A stretch of DNA of 64,000 bases from Faecalibacterium sp. An121. Lineage in GTDB: Bacteria > Bacillota > Clostridia > Oscillospirales > Ruminococcaceae. The stretch covers positions 98,895 to 162,894 of the forward strand of contig NZ_NFLM01000004.1 of the NCBI RefSeq assembly GCF_002160915.1, read 5' to 3'. This document shows positions 38,051-45,867 of this stretch, piece after piece (within the stretch, counting starts at the first letter, position 1; each line of letters opens with the position of its first letter). The translations under genes were made by a program, and so were the position numbers. The notes under the pieces were generated by a model. The model was not told the DNA's origin. It saw only the letters and a list, made by a program, of their open reading frames with translations, and made no database searches.

Positions 38051-38206
38051 GGGCGGCCGGCGTTTTGGGATCCATCCGAAAAGCCAAATCGGTTGATCGT
38101 TCGCCCGAAAGCGCCGCGCTCCTCCCTGGAGCGCAGCACAGCCAATGGACCCTTGGGGCCAAAGGGGACCGTATGGAGGATTTCCCGGGTGCGCCCCGGG
38201 GAAATA

Positions 38207-38235
38207 TTTACAAATCCGATAAAACGTGGTATCAT
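38207..38235 (+). promoter_or_regulatory. Promoter of nth
   Basis: TTTACA (38207-38212), 17-base spacer ending TGG, TATCAT (38230-38235). The start point near 38242 places the GGGTGTATCCG motif at the very 5' end of the transcript. Confidence 0.7.
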
Positions 38236-38244
38236 CACACGGTA

Positions 38245-38255
38245 GGGTGTATCCG
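38245..38255 (+). repeat. GGGYGYATCCG motif, copy 4
   Basis: GGGTGTATCCG followed by AAACGGA, giving a small TCCG/CGGA hairpin at the 5' end of the predicted nth transcript. Confidence 0.45.
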
Positions 38256-38318
38256 AAACGGACCGGCGTTTTTGGCTTTTCGGGTATGCCCCAGCCTATC
38301 AGTCAGGAGATGGATACC

Positions 38319-39008
38319 ATGCCCAAAAAGCAGATACCTGCCGCAGAGCTTGCGGCCAAAAAAGAGCTGGCCCTGGAAGTGATCGCCCGGCTGAAGGCCG
38401 CGTATCCCGATGCGGCCTGTACCCTGGACTATGCCGACGCCTGGCAGCTGCTGGTCAGCGTCCGGCTGGCCGCCCAGTGCACCGACGCCCGGGTCAACGT
38501 GGTGGTCGAGGAGCTGTTTGCCAAATATCCGGGGGTGGCTGCCCTGGCCGCCGCCCAGCCCGAGGAGATCGAGGCCATCGTCAAGCCCTGCGGCCTGGGG
38601 CGCTCCAAGGCGCGGGACATCTCCGCCTGTATGCGGCTGCTGCGGGACAAATACAACTGCCAGGTCCCCACTACCTTTGAGGAGCTGCTGGCCCTGCCCG
38701 GGGTGGGACGCAAGAGCGCCAACCTGATCATGGGGGATGTATTCGGCAAACCCGCCATCGTCACCGACACCCACTGCATCCGGCTGTGCAACCGCATCGG
38801 CCTGGTGGACAACGTCAAGGAGCCCCAAAAGGTGGAAATGCTACTGTGGCAGATCATTCCCCCGGAGGAGGGCAGCGACCTATGCCATCGCTTCGTGCTG
38901 CACGGGCGCGCCGTGTGCGACGCCCGCAAGCCCGCGTGCAGCCAGTGCTGCCTGGCGGACATCTGCCGCACCGCCCAGGCCGCAGAAAACGCGGCGGCCC
39001 CTGTGTAA
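38319..39008 (+). CDS. nth: Endonuclease III
   Basis: DNA glycosylase/AP lyase for oxidised pyrimidines, 229 residues. The helix-hairpin-helix is LPGVGRKSANLIM with the catalytic Lys; the catalytic Asp is in VTDTHCIRLCNR. The 4Fe-4S cluster ligands are spaced C-X6-C-X2-C-X5-C near the C-terminus (CDARKPACSQCCLADIC). Of two close ATGs the one at 38319 is preferred because AGGAG lies nine bases upstream, while it abuts the ATG at 38310. First gene of a short unit with the YeaQ-like gene. Confidence 0.95.
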   Translation: MPKKQIPAAELAAKKELALEVIARLKAAYPDAACTLDYADAWQLLVSVRLAAQCTDARVNVVVEELFAKYPGVAALAAAQPEEIEAIVKPCGLGRSKARDISACMRLLRDKYNCQVPTTFEELLALPGVGRKSANLIMGDVFGKPAIVTDTHCIRLCNRIGLVDNVKEPQKVEMLLWQIIPPEEGSDLCHRFVLHGRAVCDARKPACSQCCLADICRTAQAAENAAAPV

Positions 39009-39035
39009 GGCCGCCCTGTCAGGAGGTTTATCGCT

Positions 39036-39290
39036 ATGATTTCTGCATTGTTTTCGGTCGTTTTCAGCATCCTTGTGGGAGCCGCTGCCGGCTATGTGGC
39101 CGGCCGCCTGATGGGCAGCGCCGGCTCCTCCCCTCTGCACAACATCATCCTGGGGATGGTGGGCGGCTTTGTGGGCAGCTTTCTGCTGGGGCTGATCGGC
39201 CTGCATTCCTTCAGCTTTATAGGCGACTTTGTGGTCTCGGTGGCAGGCGCCTGTGTCTGCATCTGGGCCGCCCGCAAGCTGTCCCGGTGA
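39036..39290 (+). CDS. YeaQ/YmgE (GlsB-like) small membrane protein
   Basis: Protein of 84 residues with three hydrophobic segments (about 5-24, 34-52 and 59-78) and glycine-rich helices, matching the transglycosylase-associated/YeaQ family (PF04226). Function is unknown; the family is often stress-induced. AGGAGG lies nine bases upstream and nth ends 27 bases before. Confidence 0.8.
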   Translation: MISALFSVVFSILVGAAAGYVAGRLMGSAGSSPLHNIILGMVGGFVGSFLLGLIGLHSFSFIGDFVVSVAGACVCIWAARKLSR

Positions 39291-39356
39291 GCGCCCGTTC
39301 TTGAGGCCGGCCCTGCCTTTGGTTTCCTCTTATATTTTTATATGGAATTTATACAG

Positions 39357-39389
39357 AAAAGACCCGGAGCCTGCGGCCCCGGGTCTTTT
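39357..39389 (+). terminator. Bidirectional terminator between convergent genes
   Basis: Eleven-bp stem AAAAGACCCGG/CCGGGTCTTTT with an inner GCC/GGC pair. It has U-rich flanks on both strands, so it can end both nth-yeaQ and the importer operon. Confidence 0.85.
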
Positions 39390-39404
39390 CTGTTGTGTAT
39401 GGAT

Positions 39405-40199
39405 TCAGGAGAGGATCATGCGGTCGTTGGCGAACTCGTCACCGCTGGCTGTCTGGAACTTGGCCAGCAGGTCCGAAACGTGGAGCTTCTTTTTCTCCTC
39501 GCCGCTCACATCGTAGATGATACGGCCTTCGTGCATCATGATCAGCCGGTTGCCGTATTTGATGGCATCCTTCATATTGTGGGTGATCATGAGGGTGGTC
39601 AGGTTGTTTTCCGCCACCAGCTTGGCCGAAAGGGTCAGCACCTTGCTGGCGGTCTTGGGGTCCAGAGCGGCGGTGTGCTCGTCCAGCAGCAGCAGCTTGG
39701 GCCGGTTCATGGTGGCCATCAGCAGGGTCAGCGCCTGGCGCTGGCCGCCGGACAGCAGGCCCACCCGGGCCGTCAGGCGGCTCTCCAGCCCCAGATCCAG
39801 GGTCTTGAGCAGTTCCCGGTATTCCTCCCGCTCCTTTTTGGTGATGCCGATGCGGAGGGTGCGGGGCTTGCCGCGGCGGGCGGCCAGGGCCAGGTTCTCC
39901 TCGATCTGCATGGTGGCGGCGGTGCCGGTCATGGGATCCTGGAACACCCGGCCGATGTATTTGGCGCGCTGGTATTCGCTGAGGCGGGTGACGTCGGTGC
40001 CGTCGATGGTGATGCGGCCGTTGTCCACCGGCCAGACGCCGGCCACCGCATTGAGCATGGTGGACTTGCCGGCGCCGTTGCCGCCGATGACGGTGACGAA
40101 ATCGCCCTCGTTGAGGTGGAGGGTCAGGCCGTTCAGGGCGGTCTTTTCGTTCACCGTGCCGGGATTGAAGGTCTTTGAAATATTCTGGATATCAAGCAT
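39405..40199 (-). CDS. ABC importer ATP-binding protein (TrpZ-like)
   Basis: ATPase of 264 residues that powers the importer formed with the next two genes. Walker A GGNGAGKST, the Q-loop in VFQDP, signature LSGGQRQ and Walker B LLLLDEHTAALD are intact. ATG at 40199 overlaps the permease gene by eight bases and has AGGAGG upstream. The family is the one described in Firmicutes for tryptophan or tyrosine uptake (TrpXYZ); the actual ligand is not shown by sequence. Confidence 0.9.
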   Translation of the reverse strand: MLDIQNISKTFNPGTVNEKTALNGLTLHLNEGDFVTVIGGNGAGKSTMLNAVAGVWPVDNGRITIDGTDVTRLSEYQRAKYIGRVFQDPMTGTAATMQIEENLALAARRGKPRTLRIGITKKEREEYRELLKTLDLGLESRLTARVGLLSGGQRQALTLLMATMNRPKLLLLDEHTAALDPKTASKVLTLSAKLVAENNLTTLMITHNMKDAIKYGNRLIMMHEGRIIYDVSGEEKKKLHVSDLLAKFQTASGDEFANDRMILS

Positions 40200-41139
40200 G
40201 ACGTTCTTCCTCCTTCTGGGCCTTTTTGGGCGCGGGCTTGGAGAAGTACTTCCCTTTCCAGTAGGGGACGGCCAGGAAGATGGCCACCACCACAGCCGAC
40301 AGCAGCTTGAGGAGGTTGGCATCGAAGCCCAGGGTCAGCACCAGCTGGATGACGATGTAATAGATCACCGCGCCGATCGAGACCGACACCAGCTTGAGGG
40401 CAAAGTTGTGGAAGATACGGCCAAAGATCGCCTCACCGATGATGACGGCCGCCAGGCCGATGACGATGGCGCCGCGGCCCATGCTGACATCCGCGAAGCC
40501 CTGGTACTGACTGAGCAGCGCTCCCGACAGGGCCACCAGGCCGTTGGAGACCATCAGGCCCAGCACCGTATTGAAGTCGGTGTTGATGCCCTGGGCCCGG
40601 CTCATGTGGGGATTGGAGCCGGTGGCGCGGATGGCACAGCCCAGCTCGGTGCCAAAGAACCAGTAGAGGATGCCGATGAGCGCCAGCGTGATGAGGGTGA
40701 CCATCGCCACCGGGTTGCGCAGGGCCAGCTCTTTGACCCAGCGCAGGGAGATGAGCAGGTCATAGTTGTCCACGTTGATGGACTGGTTGGCCTTGCCCAG
40801 GATCTTCAGGTTGATGGAATAGAGGGACAGCTGGGTCAGGATACCGGCCAGGATGGCGGGGATGCCCATGAAGGTGTGCAGCAGGCCGGTGATCAGGCCG
40901 CAGGCCAGGCCGGAGATGAGGGCCAGCAGCAAAGCCACCCAGACGTTCTGCCCGGCCAGCAGGGCCATGACGCAGACCGCGCCGCCGGTGCCAAAGGAGC
41001 CGTCCACCGTCAGGTCCGCCACATCCAAGATGCGGTAGGTGATGTAGACGCCGATGGCCATGATGCCCCAGATCAGGCCCTGGGCACAGGCCCCCGGCAG
41101 CGCGCCGGGCAGGTTCGCCAGTCTTGCTAAGACTTCCAA
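40192..41139 (-). CDS. ABC importer permease (TrpY-like)
   Basis: Integral membrane protein of 315 residues with about nine hydrophobic segments, of the branched-chain amino-acid/sugar permease fold (BPD_transp_2). Family marks are LTVDGSFGTGG near 42-52, RATGSNPHMSRAQGI near 170 and GLAAVIIGEAIFG near 228. The start is TTG at 41139 with AGGAGG upstream. It follows the binding-protein gene after a 175-base gap that contains two hairpins, which could lower its expression relative to the binding protein. Confidence 0.9.
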   Translation of the reverse strand: MEVLARLANLPGALPGACAQGLIWGIMAIGVYITYRILDVADLTVDGSFGTGGAVCVMALLAGQNVWVALLLALISGLACGLITGLLHTFMGIPAILAGILTQLSLYSINLKILGKANQSINVDNYDLLISLRWVKELALRNPVAMVTLITLALIGILYWFFGTELGCAIRATGSNPHMSRAQGINTDFNTVLGLMVSNGLVALSGALLSQYQGFADVSMGRGAIVIGLAAVIIGEAIFGRIFHNFALKLVSVSIGAVIYYIVIQLVLTLGFDANLLKLLSAVVVAIFLAVPYWKGKYFSKPAPKKAQKEEERHA

Positions 41140-41225
41140 AATGATTCCTCCTGTTTTTGACGATTTGCCGCGGACCGTTGCAGTCCGGGGCAGGGTTTAT
41201 GGGTACAGGCCGCAGACGCACCTGC

Positions 41226-41253
41226 GACCGCCCCGGCAAACGCCGGAGCGGTC
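41226..41253 (-). repeat. Second hairpin in the binding protein-permease gap
   Basis: Minus-strand GACCGC and GCGGTC arms with inner CCGGC/GCCGG pairs and a short loop, without a U tract. It may protect upstream mRNA from exonucleases. Confidence 0.5.
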
Positions 41254-41261
41254 GTTCATGC

Positions 41262-41298
41262 AAAAAGGCGGGCAGGATGGTGGCCCATTCTCCCCGCC
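41262..41298 (-). terminator. Partial terminator after the binding-protein gene
   Basis: Minus-strand GGCGGG/CCCGCC stem with an inner ATGG/CCAT stem, then five U. As the downstream genes lack a visible promoter, incomplete termination is likely. Confidence 0.6.
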
Positions 41299-41315
41299 TG
41301 GATCTTCAGTGGGAT

Positions 41316-42350
41316 TTATGCTTCGATGGCCTCGTACCCTTCGGGAACGGTCAGGCCCAGCTCGTCGCAGATGGTCTTGTTGTACTTCTTGGTAGCGCTG
41401 GTGTACTGGATGGGCATGGTGGAGATATCCGCCTCGCCGGTCAGGATCTGAGCGGCCATCTCGCCGGTGGTGTAGCCCAGGTCATAGTAGCTGATGGACA
41501 GGGTGGCCACACCGCAGCCCGAGCAGATGCCTTCCTCGCCTGCAAAGACGGGGATGCCCATGGGCCGGCAGATGCCGTCCACGATGCCGGTGTTGGCAGC
41601 CACCGTATTGTCGGTGGGGACATACAGCAGCTCATTGGCGCTGGCTGCCTGCTGGCAGACCGAGGACAGGTCGTTGGAGTCCGAGAAGGGGTACTGGGTG
41701 ACGGTCAGGCCCGCATCCTCCAGGTAGGTCTGGATGGTGTCCACCTGGTACTGGCTGTTGGCCTCGGCCGAGCAGTACAGCAGGCCGGCGGTCTTGGCTT
41801 CCGGCATCCACTCCAGGATCATGGCAGCCTGCTCATCCAGGGGCGCCAGGTCGGAGGTGCCCGAGATGTTGCCGCCCACCGTGCCGCTGAAATCGGTCAG
41901 GCCCAGGGCCACGCCATACTCGGTGATGGAGGTGCCCAGGATGGGGATATCGGCGGTGGCCGCCTGGGCCGCCTGCAGGGAAGCGGTGGCGTTGGCCAGG
42001 ATCAGGTCCACGCCGGCCGAGACAAAGCCGTTGCAGATGGTGGCACAGGTGGCGGTGTCGTTCTGAGCGTTCTGCATATCAAAGGTGACCGCATCCCCGA
42101 GCTGTTCGGTCAGCGCATCCTGGAAGCCCTGGGTGGCGGCGTCCAGCGCCTCATGCTCCACCAGCTGGCAGATGCCCACGGTATAGCTCTGGCCCGCGGC
42201 TGCGGAACCGGCCGAGGATGCCGCAGAAGAAGCCGTGCTGGCGGCGGTGGACGACGAAGAAGACGATGTAGAACCGCAGGCGGCCAGCACGCCGGCCGCG
42301 GCGGCAGCCGCAGAAACAGCCAGGAACGAACGACGGGAAATCTTACGCAT
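41316..42350 (-). CDS. ABC importer substrate-binding lipoprotein (TrpX-like)
   Basis: Extracellular binding protein of 344 residues (PF04392 family). The signal region ISRRSFLAVSAAAAAAG contains a twin-arginine-like motif and ends in the lipobox LAAC at Cys25, so it may be Tat-exported and then lipidated. A Ser/Ala-rich linker (about 27-55) precedes the two-lobed domain with VGICQLVEHEALD and DLILANATASLQAAQ. The family often binds aromatic amino acids, but ligand is inferred. It is the first gene of the operon. Confidence 0.88.
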   Translation of the reverse strand: MRKISRRSFLAVSAAAAAAGVLAACGSTSSSSSSTAASTASSAASSAGSAAAGQSYTVGICQLVEHEALDAATQGFQDALTEQLGDAVTFDMQNAQNDTATCATICNGFVSAGVDLILANATASLQAAQAATADIPILGTSITEYGVALGLTDFSGTVGGNISGTSDLAPLDEQAAMILEWMPEAKTAGLLYCSAEANSQYQVDTIQTYLEDAGLTVTQYPFSDSNDLSSVCQQAASANELLYVPTDNTVAANTGIVDGICRPMGIPVFAGEEGICSGCGVATLSISYYDLGYTTGEMAAQILTGEADISTMPIQYTSATKKYNKTICDELGLTVPEGYEAIEA

Positions 42351-42405
42351 ACCAATAACTCTCCTCTATCTTGGTCTTTTCCGGGGACAGGACCCCGGGC
42401 GCTCA

Positions 42406-42438
42406 CTTCATGGGTGTGAATCGCTTCATGATTGTGAA
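42406..42438 (-). promoter_or_regulatory. Tandem operator-like repeats at the importer promoter
   Basis: Two 15-base copies of TTCACNNNCATGAAG on the minus strand (42424-42438 and 42406-42420), 18 bases centre to centre. Each is itself an imperfect inverted repeat. They begin at the -10 element and cover the start point, so a bound protein would block transcription. Confidence 0.65.
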
Positions 42439-42466
42439 GTATAGCACACTTTATGAAAAGTTACAA
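42438..42466 (-). promoter_or_regulatory. Promoter of the ABC importer operon
   Basis: TTGTAA (42461-42466), 17-base spacer, TATACT (42438-42443) on the minus strand. A CCGGGG/CCCCGG hairpin follows in the leader. Confidence 0.7.
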
Positions 42467-42526
42467 TAGATCCCCGGCGATTTTATTCTCCTGAAGCGGC
42501 TCAATTATTGATAATGCAGAAAATAT

Positions 42527-43252
42527 CTATCTGTTTTTTCGATGGATGTGCTGCTGCATCTCGGCGAGGCGGACTTTCTGACCTTCCAGCCAGAGCAGAT
42601 TTTCTTCAAACTGCTGCGGCCAGGGGCGCTCCAGGTCATAGCGGTAGTAGAGCGCCTGGCAGACTTTTGCCTGGAACCGCCGCAGCACCACCGGCTGGAA
42701 CAGTTCCTCCCATCCGGGGGCCTGCCACTCCAGCTCCATGCACCGGCAGGCCCACAAAATGTCCAGCGGCTCCCGCCGGGCGATCCCCTGAGCCTCCAGG
42801 TAGGCGGCCAGGGTCCCCTCATGGACCGTGCCCCCGCACCGGGTACCCTGGAAATAATACGACGCCTGCCCTTCGGGGCTGATCTCCTGTCCCAGCGGGT
42901 AGAGGGCGCAGACCAGAGGCCGGGCCTGGTGGACGGCGCAGCGCCCTTCGGTCAGGAACGGGCAGTTGTTCCCCGCGGCGCGCACCGGCGCCAGCCGCAG
43001 CACCGGCAGACGGCTGACCGTCCCGATATAACGGCGGCAGAAAGCCTGGGCGGTCAGTTTGGGGGGCAGGCCCAGCCGCCTGGACAAGCGGTAGAGATCG
43101 TACCCCGAGAGGACGATATCCTCCCGGCCCCGGCAGCACCCGCCGCAGCCGGCGCAGCGGAACGCAAAGCAGTCCTCTGCCGCCAGATAGGGCATATCCG
43201 GGGCGCGGCCTCCCCCTTCCGCTCCGCACAAATCGATTTCGCTGTCCCTCAT
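42527..43252 (-). CDS. YkgJ-family cysteine-cluster protein
   Basis: Protein of 241 residues with the zinc- or iron-chelating CxxCGxCC-type domain (PF03692): FRCAGCGGCCRGRED near residues 31-45, then CPFLTEGRCAVHQARPLVCALYPLG near 97-120. These cysteines probably bind Fe-S or zinc. Function is not known; the C-terminal 80 residues have no recognised domain. GAGGAGG lies four bases upstream of the ATG. It has its own promoter divergent from the RING-like gene. Confidence 0.82.
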   Translation of the reverse strand: MRDSEIDLCGAEGGGRAPDMPYLAAEDCFAFRCAGCGGCCRGREDIVLSGYDLYRLSRRLGLPPKLTAQAFCRRYIGTVSRLPVLRLAPVRAAGNNCPFLTEGRCAVHQARPLVCALYPLGQEISPEGQASYYFQGTRCGGTVHEGTLAAYLEAQGIARREPLDILWACRCMELEWQAPGWEELFQPVVLRRFQAKVCQALYYRYDLERPWPQQFEENLLWLEGQKVRLAEMQQHIHRKNR

Positions 43253-43327
43253 GGTTCCTCCTCATCTGCCGGCAAGCCGGCCGTGCGGACGGCAAAACCC
43301 AAAGGCCGTCCGCCGCCGTTCCCTGCA

Positions 43328-43357
43328 AGGATAACACGCTTTGGGTGCATCTGTCAA
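43328..43357 (-). promoter_or_regulatory. Promoter of the YkgJ-family gene
   Basis: Perfect TTGACA (43352-43357), 18-base spacer, TATCCT (43328-43333) on the minus strand. Confidence 0.6.
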
Positions 43358-43488
43358 TTTTTTGTGAATGTGCAGTCAAAACGGGATTTGTTTTCAGTTT
43401 CTTCAAGATTTTGTGCTATATTGGGGCAAATGCATCAATCAAAAGCGCAAATTTGAAAGTTTGGCTTTTCTTTTATGCTTCCAGAGAG

Positions 43489-43494
43489 TATACT
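43489..43494 (+). promoter_or_regulatory. Possible -10 element for the RING-like gene
   Basis: TATACT about 35 bases upstream of the ATG; the -35 position is only T-rich. Another candidate, TATATT, lies near 43412. Confidence 0.35.
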
Positions 43495-43528
43495 AGACAT
43501 ACCATATTCGTTTAATGTGGAGGCTTTT

Positions 43529-44494
43529 ATGTATCAGTTTACTGGTTGTCCCTGTTCGGTCTGCGGCAAGACCCTGACCGATACGGACGATATCGTTGTA
43601 TGCCCCGACTGCGGCGCACCCTATCACCGCGCCTGCCACCAGGCGCAGGGGGCCTGCGTCTATGCCGGCAAGCACGGCACAGGCTTTGAGTGGACGCCCC
43701 CCGCCTCGGCACAGCCCGAGCACAAGTGCCCCAACTGCGGCGCGCCCAACCCGGAATCCGCCCAGCGGTGCAGCCACTGCGGCTATGTGTTTGGCAGCGA
43801 GCAGGCCGCTCCCCCGCCCCGGGTGGACGCCAACCGCCAGGCCCAGCAGCCCGGCGGCGGCTTCAACTACACCCGCCTGTACCAGGAGGCCCAGGCCGGC
43901 GGCTATTGGCAGGCCAGCGCGGCCAGCGCCGACGAACCCATCGACGGCATCCCCAGCGACGAGTGGGCCACCTATCTGGGCCCCTCCAGCCCTGCCTATC
44001 TGCGGGACTTTTCCCAGATGCAGAAGTATGGCCGCAAGAGCTCGATCTGCTTTTCCGCCCTGCTGTTCGGTCCCCTGTATTTCTTCTACCGCAAAGCCTG
44101 GAAGCCGGCTTTCGTCTTTCTGGCGGTGGATCTGCTGCTGCAGCTGCCCAGCCTGCTGGAACTGCTGGTGCTGAGCGAGAGTGCCTTTGCCCCTGCCATC
44201 AGCGGTTCCACCCTGCTGTTCCTGGCGCAGATCGCGTCGATCGCCAGCTTTGCGGTGATGGTGCTCAGCGGGATGTTCGCCAAGTATCTCTACCGCCGCA
44301 TCGCCGCCGAGCGGATCCGCCGCATCGAGGCGGAGTTCCCCGACAAATCCAAGCGTGAGGCCGTGCTGCGGGCGCAGGGCGGCGTCAGCTGGGCCGCCGT
44401 GGTGGGCGTCTGCACCGCTATGGTGGTGCTGGGGGCTGTGTTCAGCCTGCTGCTGGGCCCCAACCTGCAAGCTGTCATGGGGCTGGTGCTGTGA
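43529..44494 (+). CDS. RING-like zinc-finger membrane protein with DUF2628-type region
   Basis: Protein of 321 residues. The N-terminus has a prokaryotic RING-like finger (CSVCGKTLTDTDD, CPDCGAPYHRACH, residues about 8-37), then a zinc ribbon (CPNCGAPNPESAQRCSHCG, about 68-86), a Gln/Gly/Ala-rich linker, and a membrane part with SALLFGPLYFFYRKAWKPAF followed by three more hydrophobic segments, as in DUF2628 proteins. ATG at 43529 has GGAGG five bases upstream. It precedes galU by 43 bases. Role unknown; bacterial RING-like fingers need not be ubiquitin ligases. Confidence 0.75.
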   Translation: MYQFTGCPCSVCGKTLTDTDDIVVCPDCGAPYHRACHQAQGACVYAGKHGTGFEWTPPASAQPEHKCPNCGAPNPESAQRCSHCGYVFGSEQAAPPPRVDANRQAQQPGGGFNYTRLYQEAQAGGYWQASAASADEPIDGIPSDEWATYLGPSSPAYLRDFSQMQKYGRKSSICFSALLFGPLYFFYRKAWKPAFVFLAVDLLLQLPSLLELLVLSESAFAPAISGSTLLFLAQIASIASFAVMVLSGMFAKYLYRRIAAERIRRIEAEFPDKSKREAVLRAQGGVSWAAVVGVCTAMVVLGAVFSLLLGPNLQAVMGLVL

Positions 44495-44537
44495 GACGCG
44501 CCGGCCAACCATGTAAAAACGACGAAGGAGGTCTCTT

Positions 44538-45413
44538 ATGAAAGCCGTCACCAAAGCCGTCATCCCTGCCGCGGGTCTCGGCACCCGGGTACTGCCCGCC
44601 ACCAAGGCCATGCCCAAAGGGATGCTGCCCATCGTGGACAAACCTGCCATCCAGTATCTGGTGGAGGAGGCTGTGCGCTCCGGCATCACCGACATCTTGA
44701 TCATCCTCAGCCGAAACCAGACCATCATCGAGGACCACTTTGACCGCAGCCCGGAGCTGGAGGCCAAGCTGACCGCTCCCGGCAAGGAAAAGATGCTGGA
44801 GGAGTGCCTGGGCATCTCCAACCTGGCCAACATCTACTTTGTCCGCCAGCACCAGACCCTGGGGTTGGGGCACGCGGTCAGCATGGCCCGGCCCTTTACG
44901 GGGGACGATCCCTTTGTGGTCATCTACGGGGATGACGTCATCATCGGGGAGGACCCGGTCTGCGCGCAGCTGATCCGGGCCTACGAGGCATTCGGGCGGC
45001 CCGTGGCCGGCGTCTGCGCTGTGCCCTGGGCGGATGTCAGCCGCTATTGCAGCCTCAAGACCACCCCCATCCGGGACAATTACTTCTTTGTGGACGACAT
45101 GATCGAAAAGCCCAAAAAGGGCCAGGAATTCAGCAACTACTCCATCCTGGGGCGGGTGCTGCTGACCCCGGAGATCTATCCCCTGCTGGCCGCTACCAAG
45201 CCCGGCGCAGGCGGTGAGATCCAGCTGACGGACGCCATGGCCGAGTACGCCCGCACCAAGGGCGGCATGACGGCAGTGGCCTTCACCGGCAAGCATTACG
45301 ATATGGGCAACAAGCTGTGCGTGGCGCAGGCCCAGGTGGAACTGGCCCTCCAGCATCCTGAGATCGGCGAGGCGTTCCGGGCTTATCTGAAGGAATTCTG
45401 CAAGACGCTGTAA
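44538..45413 (+). CDS. galU: UTP-glucose-1-phosphate uridylyltransferase
   Basis: Makes UDP-glucose from UTP and glucose 1-phosphate, feeding cell-envelope glycans and, with galK at 46.8-48.1 kb, galactose use. The nucleotide-binding motif AAGLGTRVLPATKAMPKGM starts at residue 9; GDDVIIGEDPV and the IEKPKKGQEFSNYSILGRV segment follow. GAAGGAGG lies six bases upstream. 291 residues, full length. It is probably transcribed with the preceding RING-like gene and is followed by a strong terminator. Confidence 0.95.
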   Translation: MKAVTKAVIPAAGLGTRVLPATKAMPKGMLPIVDKPAIQYLVEEAVRSGITDILIILSRNQTIIEDHFDRSPELEAKLTAPGKEKMLEECLGISNLANIYFVRQHQTLGLGHAVSMARPFTGDDPFVVIYGDDVIIGEDPVCAQLIRAYEAFGRPVAGVCAVPWADVSRYCSLKTTPIRDNYFFVDDMIEKPKKGQEFSNYSILGRVLLTPEIYPLLAATKPGAGGEIQLTDAMAEYARTKGGMTAVAFTGKHYDMGNKLCVAQAQVELALQHPEIGEAFRAYLKEFCKTL

Positions 45414-45434
45414 ATCGCCCCCATTCCAAAACCG

Positions 45435-45466
45435 ACGCCTGACCCCAGACAGGGGCCAGGCGTTTT
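45435..45466 (+). terminator. Terminator after galU
   Basis: CGCCTGACCCC pairs with GGGGCCAGGCG (one mismatch, five-base loop), followed by five U. Confidence 0.85.
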
Positions 45467-45491
45467 TGCGGCGGTTTCGGGAGAGCGGCAC

Positions 45492-45523
45492 AAAAAACGC
45501 CCCCGTCGAAGGACGGAGGCGTT
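45492..45523 (-). terminator. Terminator after rpsR
   Basis: Minus-strand AACGCCTCCGTC pairs with GACGGGGGCGTT (one G-U pair, tetraloop), then a run of U. It faces the galU terminator. Confidence 0.88.
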
Positions 45524-45565
45524 TGGTGCTGATTGCTGATTGTTTTGGAATGGGATAGCGAACGA

Positions 45566-45823
45566 TCAGTCGCTGACGTAGGGCATCAGAGCCACATGAC
45601 GGGCACGCTTGATGGCCACGGTCAGGGCACGCTGATGATAAGCGCAGGTGCCAGTGACGCGGCGGGGAATGATCTTGGCCCGCTCAGAGACATACTTGCG
45701 CAGACGGGCAACATCCTTGTAATCGATCTCATCGATGCGATCCACGCAGAAGCTGCAGACCTTCTTGCGGCCGCGGCGCACGGGACGTGCGGGGCGGGAG
45801 CCTTCGTTTTTCTCAAAAGCCAT
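45566..45823 (-). CDS. rpsR: 30S ribosomal protein S18
   Basis: Small-subunit protein that pairs with S6 on 16S rRNA. 85 residues; core [20 protein letters not shown] and [20 protein letters not shown]. The N-terminal CSFCVDR plus the later cysteine suggest a zinc-binding (C+) form. ATG at 45823 has AGGAGG ten bases upstream. Last gene of rpsF-ssb-rpsR. Confidence 0.97.
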   Translation of the reverse strand: MAFEKNEGSRPARPVRRGRKKVCSFCVDRIDEIDYKDVARLRKYVSERAKIIPRRVTGTCAYHQRALTVAIKRARHVALMPYVSD

Positions 45824-45867
45824 TGCTGGTTTACCTCCTGTTTGAATTTTTGTCGAGTTGGACAAGG

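Larger units (their letters stand above)
37969..38318. other. 350-base divergent region between rarA and nth
   Basis: No gene is supported here; a minus-strand frame at 38023-38238 has no ribosome site and covers the rarA promoter. The region holds both promoters, a GGGTGTATCCG motif, and a 13-base inverted repeat at 38076-38088 and 38271-38283. A direct repeat CCGGCGTTTT occurs near 38058 and 38263. Confidence 0.6.

Noticed and set aside
38023..38238. 71-codon minus frame in the rarA/nth gap
   Set aside because: It covers the rarA promoter and has no ribosome site.
43529..43700. RING-like finger as evidence for a ubiquitin-like conjugation system
   Set aside because: No E1, E2, ubiquitin-like or JAB peptidase gene is in the window; bacterial RING-like fingers are mostly structural.
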